In this document: piece after piece, positions 15,099 through 23,065 of the stretch
Layout of the letters: every line of letters starts with the position of its first letter
How positions within the stretch are numbered: the first letter of the stretch is position 1
Assembly: GCA_030145005.1 (NCBI GenBank)
Contig: JAQYWJ010000004.1
Location: 1-29,369, forward strand
DNA: 29,369 nucleotides
Source: Desulfobacter sp.
GTDB taxonomy: Bacteria; Desulfobacterota; Desulfobacteria; Desulfobacterales; Desulfobacteraceae
Direction of reading: 5' to 3'
Made by a program: the position numbers and the translations under genes
Notes under the pieces: generated by a model
Database searches by the model: none
Told to the model about the DNA's origin: nothing
What the model saw: only the letters and a program-made list of their open reading frames with translations

Positions 15099-17021
15099 AT
15101 GTTATCCAATGTTTCAGACATCAATGCGTTACTGACAGGACGTTCTTCAGACACCCTCATGGGTGCAGCAACCAGCACCAGCGCTGTTTCCACAGACAGT
15201 GGTTTTGCAGTATCTGCATTTCAGGGGCAACTGGACAAGACCATGCAACAGGACCCAAGCATGGAGAGTACAAGTGAAGTGAGCGCCGTTTTGGAAGACA
15301 CAGGGGAACAGACCACTGAAATGTCCACGGTGGAGGAATCTCGTTTTGTTGTCCGAACGAATAGACAGAAGGTTTCAGACATTGAAAATGCGCTGGAAAA
15401 TGGCGGGGGTACTGAATTTCTTACGGAATTGAAAAGTCTGCTTTTATCCCTTTCCAATTGCGATCTGGACAATCTGTCCCTGAATGAAGACGGGCTTGAT
15501 GCCCTTGGAGATCTGCTTATTCAGGCAGGTTTTAACCAGGCTTCTGTTGAGGAACTCATGTCGAATTTGACCCTTACCCTCGAAGAGGGGAACGGCCTGA
15601 TATCCGTGTCTGATTTCATGGATGAATTGTTTGAACTGCCCCTTGCAGAAGATGAGGATATCACCCAGGCAGAGACGCTCATGCCCACCTCTGATCTACC
15701 CTATATCAAATCCCTTTTGTCAATGATGGGCGTGGATGAGCAGGAAATTACCTCAATCATGGATGAAGTCTCCGAAGGGCCCCGGGGATTTGATTTTGAC
15801 GCGTTTATCGAACATCTTGAGCAGCTTTTGGATACAGCCGGTGAATCCGGCCTGACTTATCAGACAGATGGTGAGGACGACGCATATGCCACCCTTTTAA
15901 AACAGCTTGATCTGGATTCTTTTATTAAAGAATCTGACGAGCCTTTGACCCTGACCACATTAATTGATGCTTTTGCCCAGAAACTTGATTCGATAAAAGA
16001 CAACCCGGCAGACCAGACTGAACAATCCGTATCAGCAATGTTTACAACGGATTCGTTTGATGCACTTGCAACCCAATCCGGCCGGCACGGATTGCTTAAC
16101 CAACTTTTTTCCGGACTGAATATTCAAGAAAACAGTGAGGAGACTATCAATTCTACCATAGCGCTTAGCGCAAGTTCAAATGCCATGGTCAAAGAAATTG
16201 AGGACCGGTTCCAGGTTCAATTCATGGATCAGATCAACAGGGGTGACGTGAGTACAAAAACGGCTGCCGATGCCCCGGCGATTGGCAATACGGTATCCGC
16301 TGATATTCAAACAGGGAAAACCGATTCTGATGGTGCATTTAAAATAGCCAACAATTTTTCAGACACGGCCGGAACAACCAAGGAATCGGCATCACAGATT
16401 TCCATCAAGGCAGCACAGGCCGATGCCGCTGCTTTGGAAAAGGTGGCGTCCACCACCAATTCCCAGTCAGGGGAGACAACGTCCAAAATTTCAGAAACCC
16501 AGGCCCTTGTCTTTGGCATGGAAAAATCAACCACAGCGGCAACCGTGGGAACTTCCGGCACACAACGAAGCCAACAGGCCTTTTCCACACTGCCTGACTT
16601 TGTCACCCGGCAGGTGGGAAAAAGCATTGTCCGGTCGATCAATACCGGTGACGACACCATCCGGATGCAACTGAAACCCACTGAGTTAGGCCGGATGTAC
16701 ATGAGCATTGAGCATAATGGGAGCGCCATGAAGGTCAGCATAATTACTGAACACCAGTCAGCAAAAGATATTCTGACAGCCAATGTTAATGAAATCAAAA
16801 CCATGCTATCTTCCTCGGGTATCAGTCTTGAGAGCTTTGAAGTTGATATGAGCAGCGATTTCCAACAGTCCATGGCCGATGCCCGGACCCAGGATCAGTC
16901 AGCCGGAAAGAATCAGGCAAAGCGTAAGTCTGGTGACGATGCCCAGGAAGACGCGGCAGATAATTTAACGGTTCAGACCGCTGTTAAAAATGACAGCGGG
17001 TCGCTGCACTTTGTTGCATAA
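15099..17021 (+). CDS. fliK: Flagellar hook-length control protein
   Basis: A 640-residue protein that measures the growing hook and switches the export gate from hook to filament substrates. The long N-terminal part is acidic, Ser/Thr-rich and low in conservation, as expected for the secreted ruler portion. The conserved C-terminal Flg_hook domain (about 505-595) holds INTGDDTIRMQLKPTELGRM with LKPTELG starting at L525, then MKVSIITEHQSAKDILTANV. This domain contacts the FlhB C-terminal part. AAGGGGA precedes the ATG at 15099. It has its own sigma-54 promoter and a strong terminator, so it forms a separate unit ahead of the fliL operon. The N-terminus makes the length larger than enterobacterial FliK (about 400). 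Confidence 0.9.
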   Translation: MLSNVSDINALLTGRSSDTLMGAATSTSAVSTDSGFAVSAFQGQLDKTMQQDPSMESTSEVSAVLEDTGEQTTEMSTVEESRFVVRTNRQKVSDIENALENGGGTEFLTELKSLLLSLSNCDLDNLSLNEDGLDALGDLLIQAGFNQASVEELMSNLTLTLEEGNGLISVSDFMDELFELPLAEDEDITQAETLMPTSDLPYIKSLLSMMGVDEQEITSIMDEVSEGPRGFDFDAFIEHLEQLLDTAGESGLTYQTDGEDDAYATLLKQLDLDSFIKESDEPLTLTTLIDAFAQKLDSIKDNPADQTEQSVSAMFTTDSFDALATQSGRHGLLNQLFSGLNIQENSEETINSTIALSASSNAMVKEIEDRFQVQFMDQINRGDVSTKTAADAPAIGNTVSADIQTGKTDSDGAFKIANNFSDTAGTTKESASQISIKAAQADAAALEKVASTTNSQSGETTSKISETQALVFGMEKSTTAATVGTSGTQRSQQAFSTLPDFVTRQVGKSIVRSINTGDDTIRMQLKPTELGRMYMSIEHNGSAMKVSIITEHQSAKDILTANVNEIKTMLSSSGISLESFEVDMSSDFQQSMADARTQDQSAGKNQAKRKSGDDAQEDAADNLTVQTAVKNDSGSLHFVA

Positions 17022-17032
17022 GGAACTCCCTT

Positions 17033-17086
17033 TGCCATTGACCTGTCAAAACATTGACAGGTCAATGGCAGAATTGACGTTTTTTT
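17033..17086 (+). terminator. Terminator after fliK
   Basis: A perfect 16-bp stem (17033-17048 with 17055-17070) and a 6-base loop lie 12 bases after the fliK stop, followed at about 17079 by a run of Ts. Confidence 0.8.
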
Positions 17087-17297
17087 CCGGGATACTGTGT
17101 GCAGGCGACATCCTTTTTTTTTATATGAAAGTCAAAATAACCAATTGAATTACTTTCACATTTTTTTTTGTGTTGAATATAGGTGTTGATAGACCAAGTC
17201 AAACCCATTGCTGTTATTCAGCCTGACTAAAATAAATAATTTTGCAAATATTTCTTCTTTCCTATAATCTTTCCCATAATTTTTTTCTAAGAAACTC
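17087..17297. other. AT-rich spacer upstream of the fliL promoter region
   Basis: This part of the 495-base fliK-fliL gap is strongly AT-rich, with several T runs (17114-17121, 17160-17169, 17279-17287). No open frame or repeat was recognised in it. Curved or UP-like DNA is possible but not demonstrated. Confidence 0.35.
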
Positions 17298-17377
17298 TGT
17301 GTAACCTACACAGATCTTTCAACGTTAGTATGGACTGAACCTCTGTGAAAAATCAGGTCAGCCGATGGCTGTTATTT
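17298..17377 (+). repeat. Dispersed structured repeat, copy 2
   Basis: Matches 9269-9350 in the same orientation with roughly 80 percent identity. Both hairpins are kept (TGTGTAACCTACACA and CAGCCGATGGCTG). It lies about 30-110 bases upstream of the fliL sigma-54 promoter, a typical distance for an enhancer-binding protein site. Confidence 0.65.
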
Positions 17378-17408
17378 CCGCACTATTCAGGTAAAAACCA
17401 ACACAGGC

Positions 17409-17424
17409 CGGCATAAGGTTTGCT
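17409..17424 (+). promoter_or_regulatory. Sigma-54-type promoter of the fliL operon
   Basis: CGGCATAAGGTTTGCT matches the -24/-12 pattern with correct spacing; only the first base differs from TGGCA. It lies about 93 bases before the fliL start and would drive fliL through at least flhA. Confidence 0.65.
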
Positions 17425-17516
17425 GTCAATTCTTATAACCTGATTTATCGAGGGCATTCGCAATGCAGCCTGCAAGGGCCGGCTGGACGAACGACCAGAC
17501 TATTTTGTGAGGTGTT

Positions 17517-18125
17517 GTGGCTGAAGATCTGCTGGAAGAAATCGAAGGCGATGAGCTGACCGAATCCATAGACGATGGTGGCGGGGGGTCAGATGAAAAA
17601 CCTGTCAAAAAGGGATTTATCGGCAGACTGCCGTCAGGGAAGAAAAAGCTGATCATTATTCTCCTGTTGTTTCTCCTTTTCTTGGGTGGGATTGGTGCCG
17701 GTGTGTTCTTTTTCCTGTTCGGCGGCAAGGAAGAAGATGTCCCTGAACAGCCGGTTGCGGAAAATGTCGTAACCGAAGAAAGCATTCAGGCGGCTCTGGA
17801 AAACCAGAGCAAAGCGATATTTGAGGATATTGTGCAGCTTGAGCCCTTTGAGCGGATTTTTTTAAAACAAGATTCAAACATGCATTACATATCCCTTGGT
17901 ATCGCTCTTGAAATGATGGAACCCGGGCTTCGAAGACAAGTGTATACCATGGAGCCCAGGATAAGAAAAATAATTGAAAGCCAGATGCGGCAGATGAGAT
18001 GGATGGAGTTGCGAAGCCCCCAGGGCAAACTTAAACTGAAATTTGCGCTTCTCAACCGAATTAATCAAATTTTTCCCAAAGTTGCCATAAGGCATATTTA
18101 TTTTACTAATTTTATAATGCAGTGA
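17517..18125 (+). CDS. fliL: Flagellar basal body-associated protein FliL
   Basis: A 202-residue inner-membrane protein that surrounds the stator units and supports torque. It has an acidic cytoplasmic N-terminus (EEIEGDELTESIDDGG), one transmembrane helix at about 44-70 (KKLIIILLLFLLFLGGIGAG) and a periplasmic FliL domain ending in KVAIRHIYFTNFIMQ. It starts with GTG at 17517, preceded by GAGGTGTT. It is the first gene of the operon and ends 7 bases before fliM. The cytoplasmic N-terminus is longer than in enterobacterial FliL. Confidence 0.9.
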   Translation: MAEDLLEEIEGDELTESIDDGGGGSDEKPVKKGFIGRLPSGKKKLIIILLLFLLFLGGIGAGVFFFLFGGKEEDVPEQPVAENVVTEESIQAALENQSKAIFEDIVQLEPFERIFLKQDSNMHYISLGIALEMMEPGLRRQVYTMEPRIRKIIESQMRQMRWMELRSPQGKLKLKFALLNRINQIFPKVAIRHIYFTNFIMQ

Positions 18126-18132
18126 TGGTGCC

Positions 18133-19131
18133 ATGAGTGAAATTCTATCCCAGGACGAGGTTGACAGTCTATTAGACGGACTGGATTCCGGAGAAGTAGA
18201 AACCGAAACCGATATTTCGGAGGTTGCTGAGGAGCCGGTTGAAGGGGTCGTTGCCTATGATTTCACCAGCCAGGACAAAGTGGTCAGGGCAAGAATGCCC
18301 ACCTTTGACGTTATTAATGAACGCCTGTCCAGGGAAGTTCGGGCCACACTGTCTTCACTGCTTCGGACCAATGTCGATGTATCTGCCAATCCCTTTGACA
18401 CCCTGAAATTTTCTGAATTCGTCCGTAGTCTTCCTGTGCCCACAAGTCTTCATATGTTCAGGATGGAGCCGTTAAGGGGACATGGTCTGGTGGTGTTTGA
18501 AAGCCAGCTGGTTTATAATCTCATTGATACTTTTTTTGGCGGAGAAGCCTTGGGGAAAGCAAGGGTAGAGGGCCGTGAATTTACCCGAATTGAAGAGGTG
18601 ATGATTACAAAAGCAGTGCTAGCCGTTCTGAAAAACATTGAAGCATCCTGGGCTCCCATAGAACCGGTAAGGGCATCACTGATCCGTTCGGAAATGAACC
18701 CACAGTTCACGGCCATTGTACTGCCCACAGACCTTGTCATCGTTACCCGGTTTGAAATCGAACTGGAGCAGGCCGCAGGTAATCTTGTGGTCTGCTATCC
18801 CTATTCCATGATCGAACCCATGCGAAATAAACTGTCATCCGGTGTCCAGACGGAAATTGAAGAAATTGATTATAACTGGCGGCGGATGATTGAAGAGGTC
18901 ATTCTCAACTCCGAGGTGGATTTAAGAATTCTTTTGGGCAAGACCGAGATCACCGGTGAACGGCTTTTGTATATGCAGCCCGGTGATGTCATCCAACTGG
19001 ATAACGACGCATCTGCTCCTTTATCCTGCTTTGTGGGGGGGCTTGTGAAACTGACAGGTTTTATTGGTGTCCAGCGGGGATTTCAGGCATTTAAGATCAA
19101 CGATAAAATTATAACCGACTGTGAGGGATAA
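18133..19131 (+). CDS. fliM: Flagellar motor switch protein FliM
   Basis: A 332-residue C-ring protein. Residues 4-14 are the CheY-P-binding peptide ILSQDEVDSLL, followed by an acidic linker. The middle domain (about 45-230) includes PTFDVINERLSREVRATLSSLL and the GGxG-like FFGGEALGKARVEGREFTRIE. The C-terminal SpoA domain (about 245-325) joins FliN. Binding of phosphorylated CheY to the N-terminal peptide switches rotation direction. The gene lies between fliL and fliN with short spacers. Its N-terminal motif is the single-copy counterpart of the repeats in the last gene of the window. Confidence 0.97.
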   Translation: MSEILSQDEVDSLLDGLDSGEVETETDISEVAEEPVEGVVAYDFTSQDKVVRARMPTFDVINERLSREVRATLSSLLRTNVDVSANPFDTLKFSEFVRSLPVPTSLHMFRMEPLRGHGLVVFESQLVYNLIDTFFGGEALGKARVEGREFTRIEEVMITKAVLAVLKNIEASWAPIEPVRASLIRSEMNPQFTAIVLPTDLVIVTRFEIELEQAAGNLVVCYPYSMIEPMRNKLSSGVQTEIEEIDYNWRRMIEEVILNSEVDLRILLGKTEITGERLLYMQPGDVIQLDNDASAPLSCFVGGLVKLTGFIGVQRGFQAFKINDKIITDCEG

Positions 19132-19133
19132 AC

Positions 19134-19496
19134 ATGGTTGATGAAAACAGCACTATAGATGAAAACAGCACTATAAATGATGAAGATCTGGAAAAAGAAT
19201 CCGGACATGACGAGGAGCATGGCGCAAGGGAACTGGATTTTATCCTGGATATCCCTTTGGAGCTTTCCGTGGAACTGGGCAAAACCAAGATGCTGGTCAA
19301 TGATCTTTTGCAGCTGGGCCAGGGGTCCATTATTGAATTGAACAAACTGGCCGGAGAACCCTTGGAGGTCTATATCAACCGCAAGCTCATTGCCCGGGGA
19401 GAAGTTGTGGTGGTCAATGAGAAATTCGGAGTTCGTCTCACCGACGTGATCACGCCCATTGACCGCGTCAAATCCCTGGCAGCGGAAGATCAGTGA
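19134..19496 (+). CDS. fliN: Flagellar motor switch protein FliN
   Basis: A 120-residue C-ring protein with the SpoA domain at about 33-112 (LDFILDIPLELSVELGKTKM, LLQLGQGSIIELNKLAGEPL, GEVVVVNEKFGVRLTDVI). It forms the lower C-ring with FliM and docks the export ATPase-regulator complex. The N-terminal tail holds a small tandem duplication, DENSTIDENSTI, from an 18-base DNA repeat. The start is 2 bases after the fliM stop. The stop overlaps the start of fliO (GTGA). Confidence 0.95.
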   Translation: MVDENSTIDENSTINDEDLEKESGHDEEHGARELDFILDIPLELSVELGKTKMLVNDLLQLGQGSIIELNKLAGEPLEVYINRKLIARGEVVVVNEKFGVRLTDVITPIDRVKSLAAEDQ

Positions 19497-19915
19497 ATAC
19501 GCATACGGATATGTGGATGGAATTTGCCAAAAGTTTCGGCATGCTGTTTGCCGTTCTGGCTTTTTTTCTGATGGCTCTTTATCTTGTTCGCAAATTCTCG
19601 GGCCGCTTCGGGACCAAAGGTTCGGTGGAACTGATAAAGGTGTTATCCGTCCATCATTTATCCCCCAAGGAAAAACTGATACTCGTATCTGTCCAGGATG
19701 AATCGGTTCTCATCGGGGTTTCGCCGGCCGGAATATCGTCTTTGGCCCGTTTTGACGAGGTTCCAAAAACATTATTGGAACCTCGGGAAACCGTCACAGG
19801 ATTCCAGACCCTGCTCAAAAAGAATCTTATTAAAGGCAACCATCTAAACAAAATGCCATCGGAAGGTGATTCTTCCAATTCCTGTGCCGATTCCGGTAAA
19901 GGAGTGGTGTCATGA
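19493..19915 (+). CDS. fliO: Flagellar export apparatus protein FliO
   Basis: A 140-residue membrane protein that helps assemble FliP. It has one transmembrane helix at about 12-32 (AKSFGMLFAVLAFFLMALYL) and a small cytoplasmic domain (VELIKVLSVHHLSPKEKLIL, VLIGVSPAGISSL) typical of FliO. The GTG start overlaps the fliN stop, and its TGA overlaps the fliP ATG (ATGA), showing translational coupling. Confidence 0.88.
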   Translation: MNTHTDMWMEFAKSFGMLFAVLAFFLMALYLVRKFSGRFGTKGSVELIKVLSVHHLSPKEKLILVSVQDESVLIGVSPAGISSLARFDEVPKTLLEPRETVTGFQTLLKKNLIKGNHLNKMPSEGDSSNSCADSGKGVVS

Positions 19916-20688
19916 TCAGATATGCACGGTTGACCGAATGGGCCGGGTTGATTGTGCTTGCAGCCATGATGATCGCTGCCTTTGCTGATACGGCAGGCGC
20001 CGTCACCTTCCCTATTCCTTCCCTTGAACTCAATGTCAGCACAGCCCAGGAACCCGAAGAAGTGGCAGTGGTCCTTGAAATCATTGCCCTTTTAACCATT
20101 ATCGCCCTGTCCCCGGCCATTTTGATCCTGATGACCCCCTTTACCCGTATAGTGGTGGTATTTCATTTTTTGCGCCAGGCCATCGGTACCCAGTCAAGTC
20201 CGCCAAACCAGGTGATTATAGGGCTTTCACTTTTCATGACGTTTTTTATTATCAAACCCGTGGCTTTAGAGGTATATGACAAAGCCTTAAATCCCTATCT
20301 CGAACGTGAAATTTCCTATGAAACAGCCTTTGACGAAGCCCAGAAACCCATACGAAAATTTTTACTGCGCAACACCAGGGAAGCTGACATTGCTCTGTTT
20401 GTCAAAGAGGCCGGCATGAAAAAGCCTGAAACCAGGGATGATGTTTCACTTCTGGCAATGATTCCGGCCTTTGTGATTTCCGAGCTTAAAACAGCATTTA
20501 TCATAGGCTTTATTCTGTACGTCCCCTTTCTTGTCATTGATATGGTCGTGGCCTCGGTGCTGCTGGCCATGGGGATGATGATGCTGCCCCCGGTTATGAT
20601 TTCCCTGCCTTTCAAGCTTATGCTCTTTGTACTTGTGGACGGCTGGCATTTGATTGCAGGTTCAATGATCAAAAGTTTTGGAGTATAA
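19912..20688 (+). CDS. fliP: Flagellar export gate protein FliP
   Basis: A 258-residue core subunit of the FliPQR export gate. It has a cleavable signal peptide (EWAGLIVLAAMMIAAFADTAGA), then hydrophobic segments such as LSPAILILMTPFTRIVVVFH with the RIVVVFHFLRQA motif, GLSLFMTFFIIKP and the C-terminal LLAMGMMMLPPVMISLPFKL signature, all typical of FliP/SctR. It starts within the fliO stop. Confidence 0.96.
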   Translation: MIRYARLTEWAGLIVLAAMMIAAFADTAGAVTFPIPSLELNVSTAQEPEEVAVVLEIIALLTIIALSPAILILMTPFTRIVVVFHFLRQAIGTQSSPPNQVIIGLSLFMTFFIIKPVALEVYDKALNPYLEREISYETAFDEAQKPIRKFLLRNTREADIALFVKEAGMKKPETRDDVSLLAMIPAFVISELKTAFIIGFILYVPFLVIDMVVASVLLAMGMMMLPPVMISLPFKLMLFVLVDGWHLIAGSMIKSFGV

Positions 20689-20689
20689 A

Positions 20690-20959
20690 ATGACCCCTGA
20701 ATTTGTTATAGAACTTGCCAAACAGGCCATCATCCTTACTCTTCTTTTGTCCATGCCCATGCTGGGCTTAGGCCTGATTGCAGGTCTTGCCATCAGTGTG
20801 TTCCAGGCTGTTACCCAGATCCAGGAGATGACCCTGACCTTTGTGCCCAAAATCATTGCCGTTTTTATCGGACTTTTGTTTGCTGCCCCGTGGATGATGG
20901 AAAAGTTGATGGCTTTTACCACCAATATTATTACCAACATTCCCATGTATATCAGGTGA
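20690..20959 (+). CDS. fliQ: Flagellar export gate protein FliQ
   Basis: An 89-residue protein with two transmembrane helices (about 15-37 and 50-75), the usual FliQ length. MTPEFVIELAKQAIILTLLL and GLAISVFQAVTQIQEMTLTF are diagnostic. The ATG at 20690 is chosen over a TTG at 20678 because it has a TTGGAG site at proper spacing and gives the family length. It forms the export gate with FliP and FliR. Confidence 0.95.
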   Translation: MTPEFVIELAKQAIILTLLLSMPMLGLGLIAGLAISVFQAVTQIQEMTLTFVPKIIAVFIGLLFAAPWMMEKLMAFTTNIITNIPMYIR

Positions 20960-20976
20960 GTTAGGAAACAGCGGCT

Positions 20977-21765
20977 TTGGAACTGCTTGATCTCATTGAT
21001 CCCATCCGCTTCAGAACCTTTATGCTGGTTCTGGCACGGGTGTCCGTTTTTTTATTTTTGTTCCCTATTTTTACGTCTTCTGCGATTCCAACCCGGGTGA
21101 AAGCAGCACTCTCTCTGGTTCTATCCCTGTTGTTTTATACAGTGGTGCCTGTGGATCCGGCCCGTTTCCCAAGGGATATCCCCACCTTTGGCCTGATGCT
21201 GGGGGCAGAACTCCTGGTCGGCTTTACCCTGGGGCTTTGCCTGCGCATCTTTTTTGCAGGCGTTCAGATGGCCGGTCAGGTTATCGGCTTTCAGATCGGG
21301 TTTGCCATGATTAATGTCATGGATCCCCAAAGCGGAGAGAATGTCTCCATCATGGATCAGATCGGCTACTGGGTCTGCCTGGTCATTTTTCTTTTACTCA
21401 ACGGACACCATATCATTATTATGTCCATGATTGACAGCTTTGAACTGGTGCCTGTGGGCGGGTTTGTCATGCATCCCGCTCTAACTCCCCGGGTTATGGA
21501 TGTGGCAGCCGGGTTGTTTGTGGATGCCGTTAAAATCAGTGCCCCGGTCATTGCCACCTTGACCTTTGTCAATGCGGGCTTTGGACTGGTTGCAAAATTT
21601 TCACCCCAGACCAATGTCATGATTGTGGCGTTCCCGGTGAAAATCGCAGTGGGCCTGATCTTTTTCGCCATGACCCTGCCCATCATCGCCATCGTCACCC
21701 GGGACTACATTGAACCTTGCAGAAAACTGTTTCTGGCATTATTGTTTTATATGGGCGGAGGATAA
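20977..21765 (+). CDS. fliR: Flagellar export gate protein FliR
   Basis: A 262-residue polytopic membrane protein with about six hydrophobic segments. FMLVLARVSVFLFLFPIF, LGAELLVGFTLGL and GFQIGFAMINVMDPQSGENV are characteristic of FliR. The start is TTG at 20977 with AGGA about 10 bases before it; a later ATG would lose the first helix. It ends 3 bases before flhB. Confidence 0.93.
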   Translation: MELLDLIDPIRFRTFMLVLARVSVFLFLFPIFTSSAIPTRVKAALSLVLSLLFYTVVPVDPARFPRDIPTFGLMLGAELLVGFTLGLCLRIFFAGVQMAGQVIGFQIGFAMINVMDPQSGENVSIMDQIGYWVCLVIFLLLNGHHIIIMSMIDSFELVPVGGFVMHPALTPRVMDVAAGLFVDAVKISAPVIATLTFVNAGFGLVAKFSPQTNVMIVAFPVKIAVGLIFFAMTLPIIAIVTRDYIEPCRKLFLALLFYMGGG

Positions 21766-21768
21766 AAT

Positions 21769-22845
21769 ATGGCCGAAGATCCCGAGAGTGGCGGCGAGAA
21801 AACCGAGGACGCATCGTCGCGAAAGCTCGACAAGGCAAGGGAGGAAGGCCAGGTCGCCAAAAGCATGGAAATTCCTTCGGTGTTTGTCTTGTTGGGCGGT
21901 GTTATAGCATTGTATGCCACGGCATTTTTTTTCTACCGGAACTGTGTAGACGTATTTCATTATAATTTTATGTTTGACCGGGTACCGGAACTGAACCCGG
22001 CAGACTTGACTGCGCTGCTGATCTATCACGCCAAAAAGATGTTTCTGATGTGTCTGCCCTTATTTGCAGTGGTTTTCGTTGTGGCTCTTGTATCAAACAT
22101 CGCCCAGGTCGGTTTTCATGTATCCTGGAAAGCCATAGAGCCCAAACTAAGCAAACTGAATCCCATTAACGGGTTTAAACAAAAATTTACCTCCCGGGCT
22201 CTAATCGAATTTGTGAAATCACTGGTTAAAATTGCCGTGATCTCGCTGGTCTGCTATCTGGCCACAAAAAGTGAACTTTCAAACGTACTCACCCTGTACG
22301 ATAACTCCACTGCCCAGATTCTTTTATTTCTTCTTATTAAATCGTTCTGGATTTTCATAAAAGTCTGCATAGTGATGGCTGTGGTTGCCATCCTGGACTA
22401 TGCTTTCCAAAAATGGAAATTTTTAGAAGACCAGAAAATGACCCAAAAAGAGGTCAAGGATGAGCGTAAGCAAACAGACGGTGACCCGGCGGTTAAATCC
22501 AAAATTCGCCAGCTCCAGATGGCTGCAGCCAGGAAACGCATGATGGCTGCAGTGCCCAAGGCGGATGTGGTTGTGACCAACCCGACGCACCTTGCCGTGG
22601 CATTGCAGTATGACAAAGAAAAGATGGATGCCCCAACGGTTGTGGCCAAGGGCGCCGGGGCCGTGGCTGCAAATATCAAAAAAATTGCCCAGGAAAATGA
22701 TGTGCCCATCGTAGAAGATAAACCTTTGGCCCGGAATTTGTATAAAGCAGTAGATATTGATGGGCAGGTTCCCTTTGAATATTACCAGGCTGTGGCTGAA
22801 CTGCTCGCCTACGTTTACGGGCTTAAGAACGGTCAAGGGGCGTAA
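21769..22845 (+). CDS. flhB: Flagellar export switch protein FlhB
   Basis: A 358-residue protein. A four-helix membrane domain (about 35-215) is followed by a cytoplasmic domain with the self-cleaving NPTH motif at 271-274 in VVTNPTHLAVALQYD. Cleavage between N and P allows the FliK-triggered change of export substrate. The N-terminus GGEKTEDASSRKLDKAREEG is typical. GGAGG precedes the ATG. It is followed by an unusual 220-base gap filled largely by a palindromic repeat, while most other genes in this operon abut or overlap. Confidence 0.97.
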   Translation: MAEDPESGGEKTEDASSRKLDKAREEGQVAKSMEIPSVFVLLGGVIALYATAFFFYRNCVDVFHYNFMFDRVPELNPADLTALLIYHAKKMFLMCLPLFAVVFVVALVSNIAQVGFHVSWKAIEPKLSKLNPINGFKQKFTSRALIEFVKSLVKIAVISLVCYLATKSELSNVLTLYDNSTAQILLFLLIKSFWIFIKVCIVMAVVAILDYAFQKWKFLEDQKMTQKEVKDERKQTDGDPAVKSKIRQLQMAAARKRMMAAVPKADVVVTNPTHLAVALQYDKEKMDAPTVVAKGAGAVAANIKKIAQENDVPIVEDKPLARNLYKAVDIDGQVPFEYYQAVAELLAYVYGLKNGQGA

Positions 22846-22871
22846 ACCCAATCGGGCTAAATCGTAAATAG

Positions 22872-23012
22872 TGCATGAACGGAAACCCGTGTTTGGGCGT
22901 AAAGTTGTCCAGATGCAAGGCGCAGAAAAATTTGTAACCGGAGCAACCTCTCGGTTGTGAGGATTGCAAACTTTTCTGCAACGCCGCAGATGGGTGACTT
23001 TACGTTCAAACA
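22872..23012. repeat. 141-bp palindromic repeat, copy 2, inside the flagellar operon
   Basis: The reverse complement is about 90 percent identical to 13152-13292. It occupies the flhB-flhA gap, beginning 27 bases after the flhB stop and ending 53 bases before the flhA start. It has palindromic arms, with a loop near 22945-22955 (CAACCTCTCGGTTG). Transcribed, it would form a long hairpin inside the operon mRNA. Confidence 0.85.
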
Positions 23013-23065
23013 ATAGTCAAATTTTTGGCACCAGGTGTCAAGCATCCATTTAGTAAGGAGGATAA

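Noticed and set aside
16307..16873. 188-codon frame antisense to fliK
   Set aside because: It covers the conserved FliK C-terminal coding region on the other strand and has no start signal.
22423..23013. 196-codon minus-strand frame over the end of flhB and the repeat
   Set aside because: Antisense to flhB and continuing through a palindromic repeat; composition is not protein-like.
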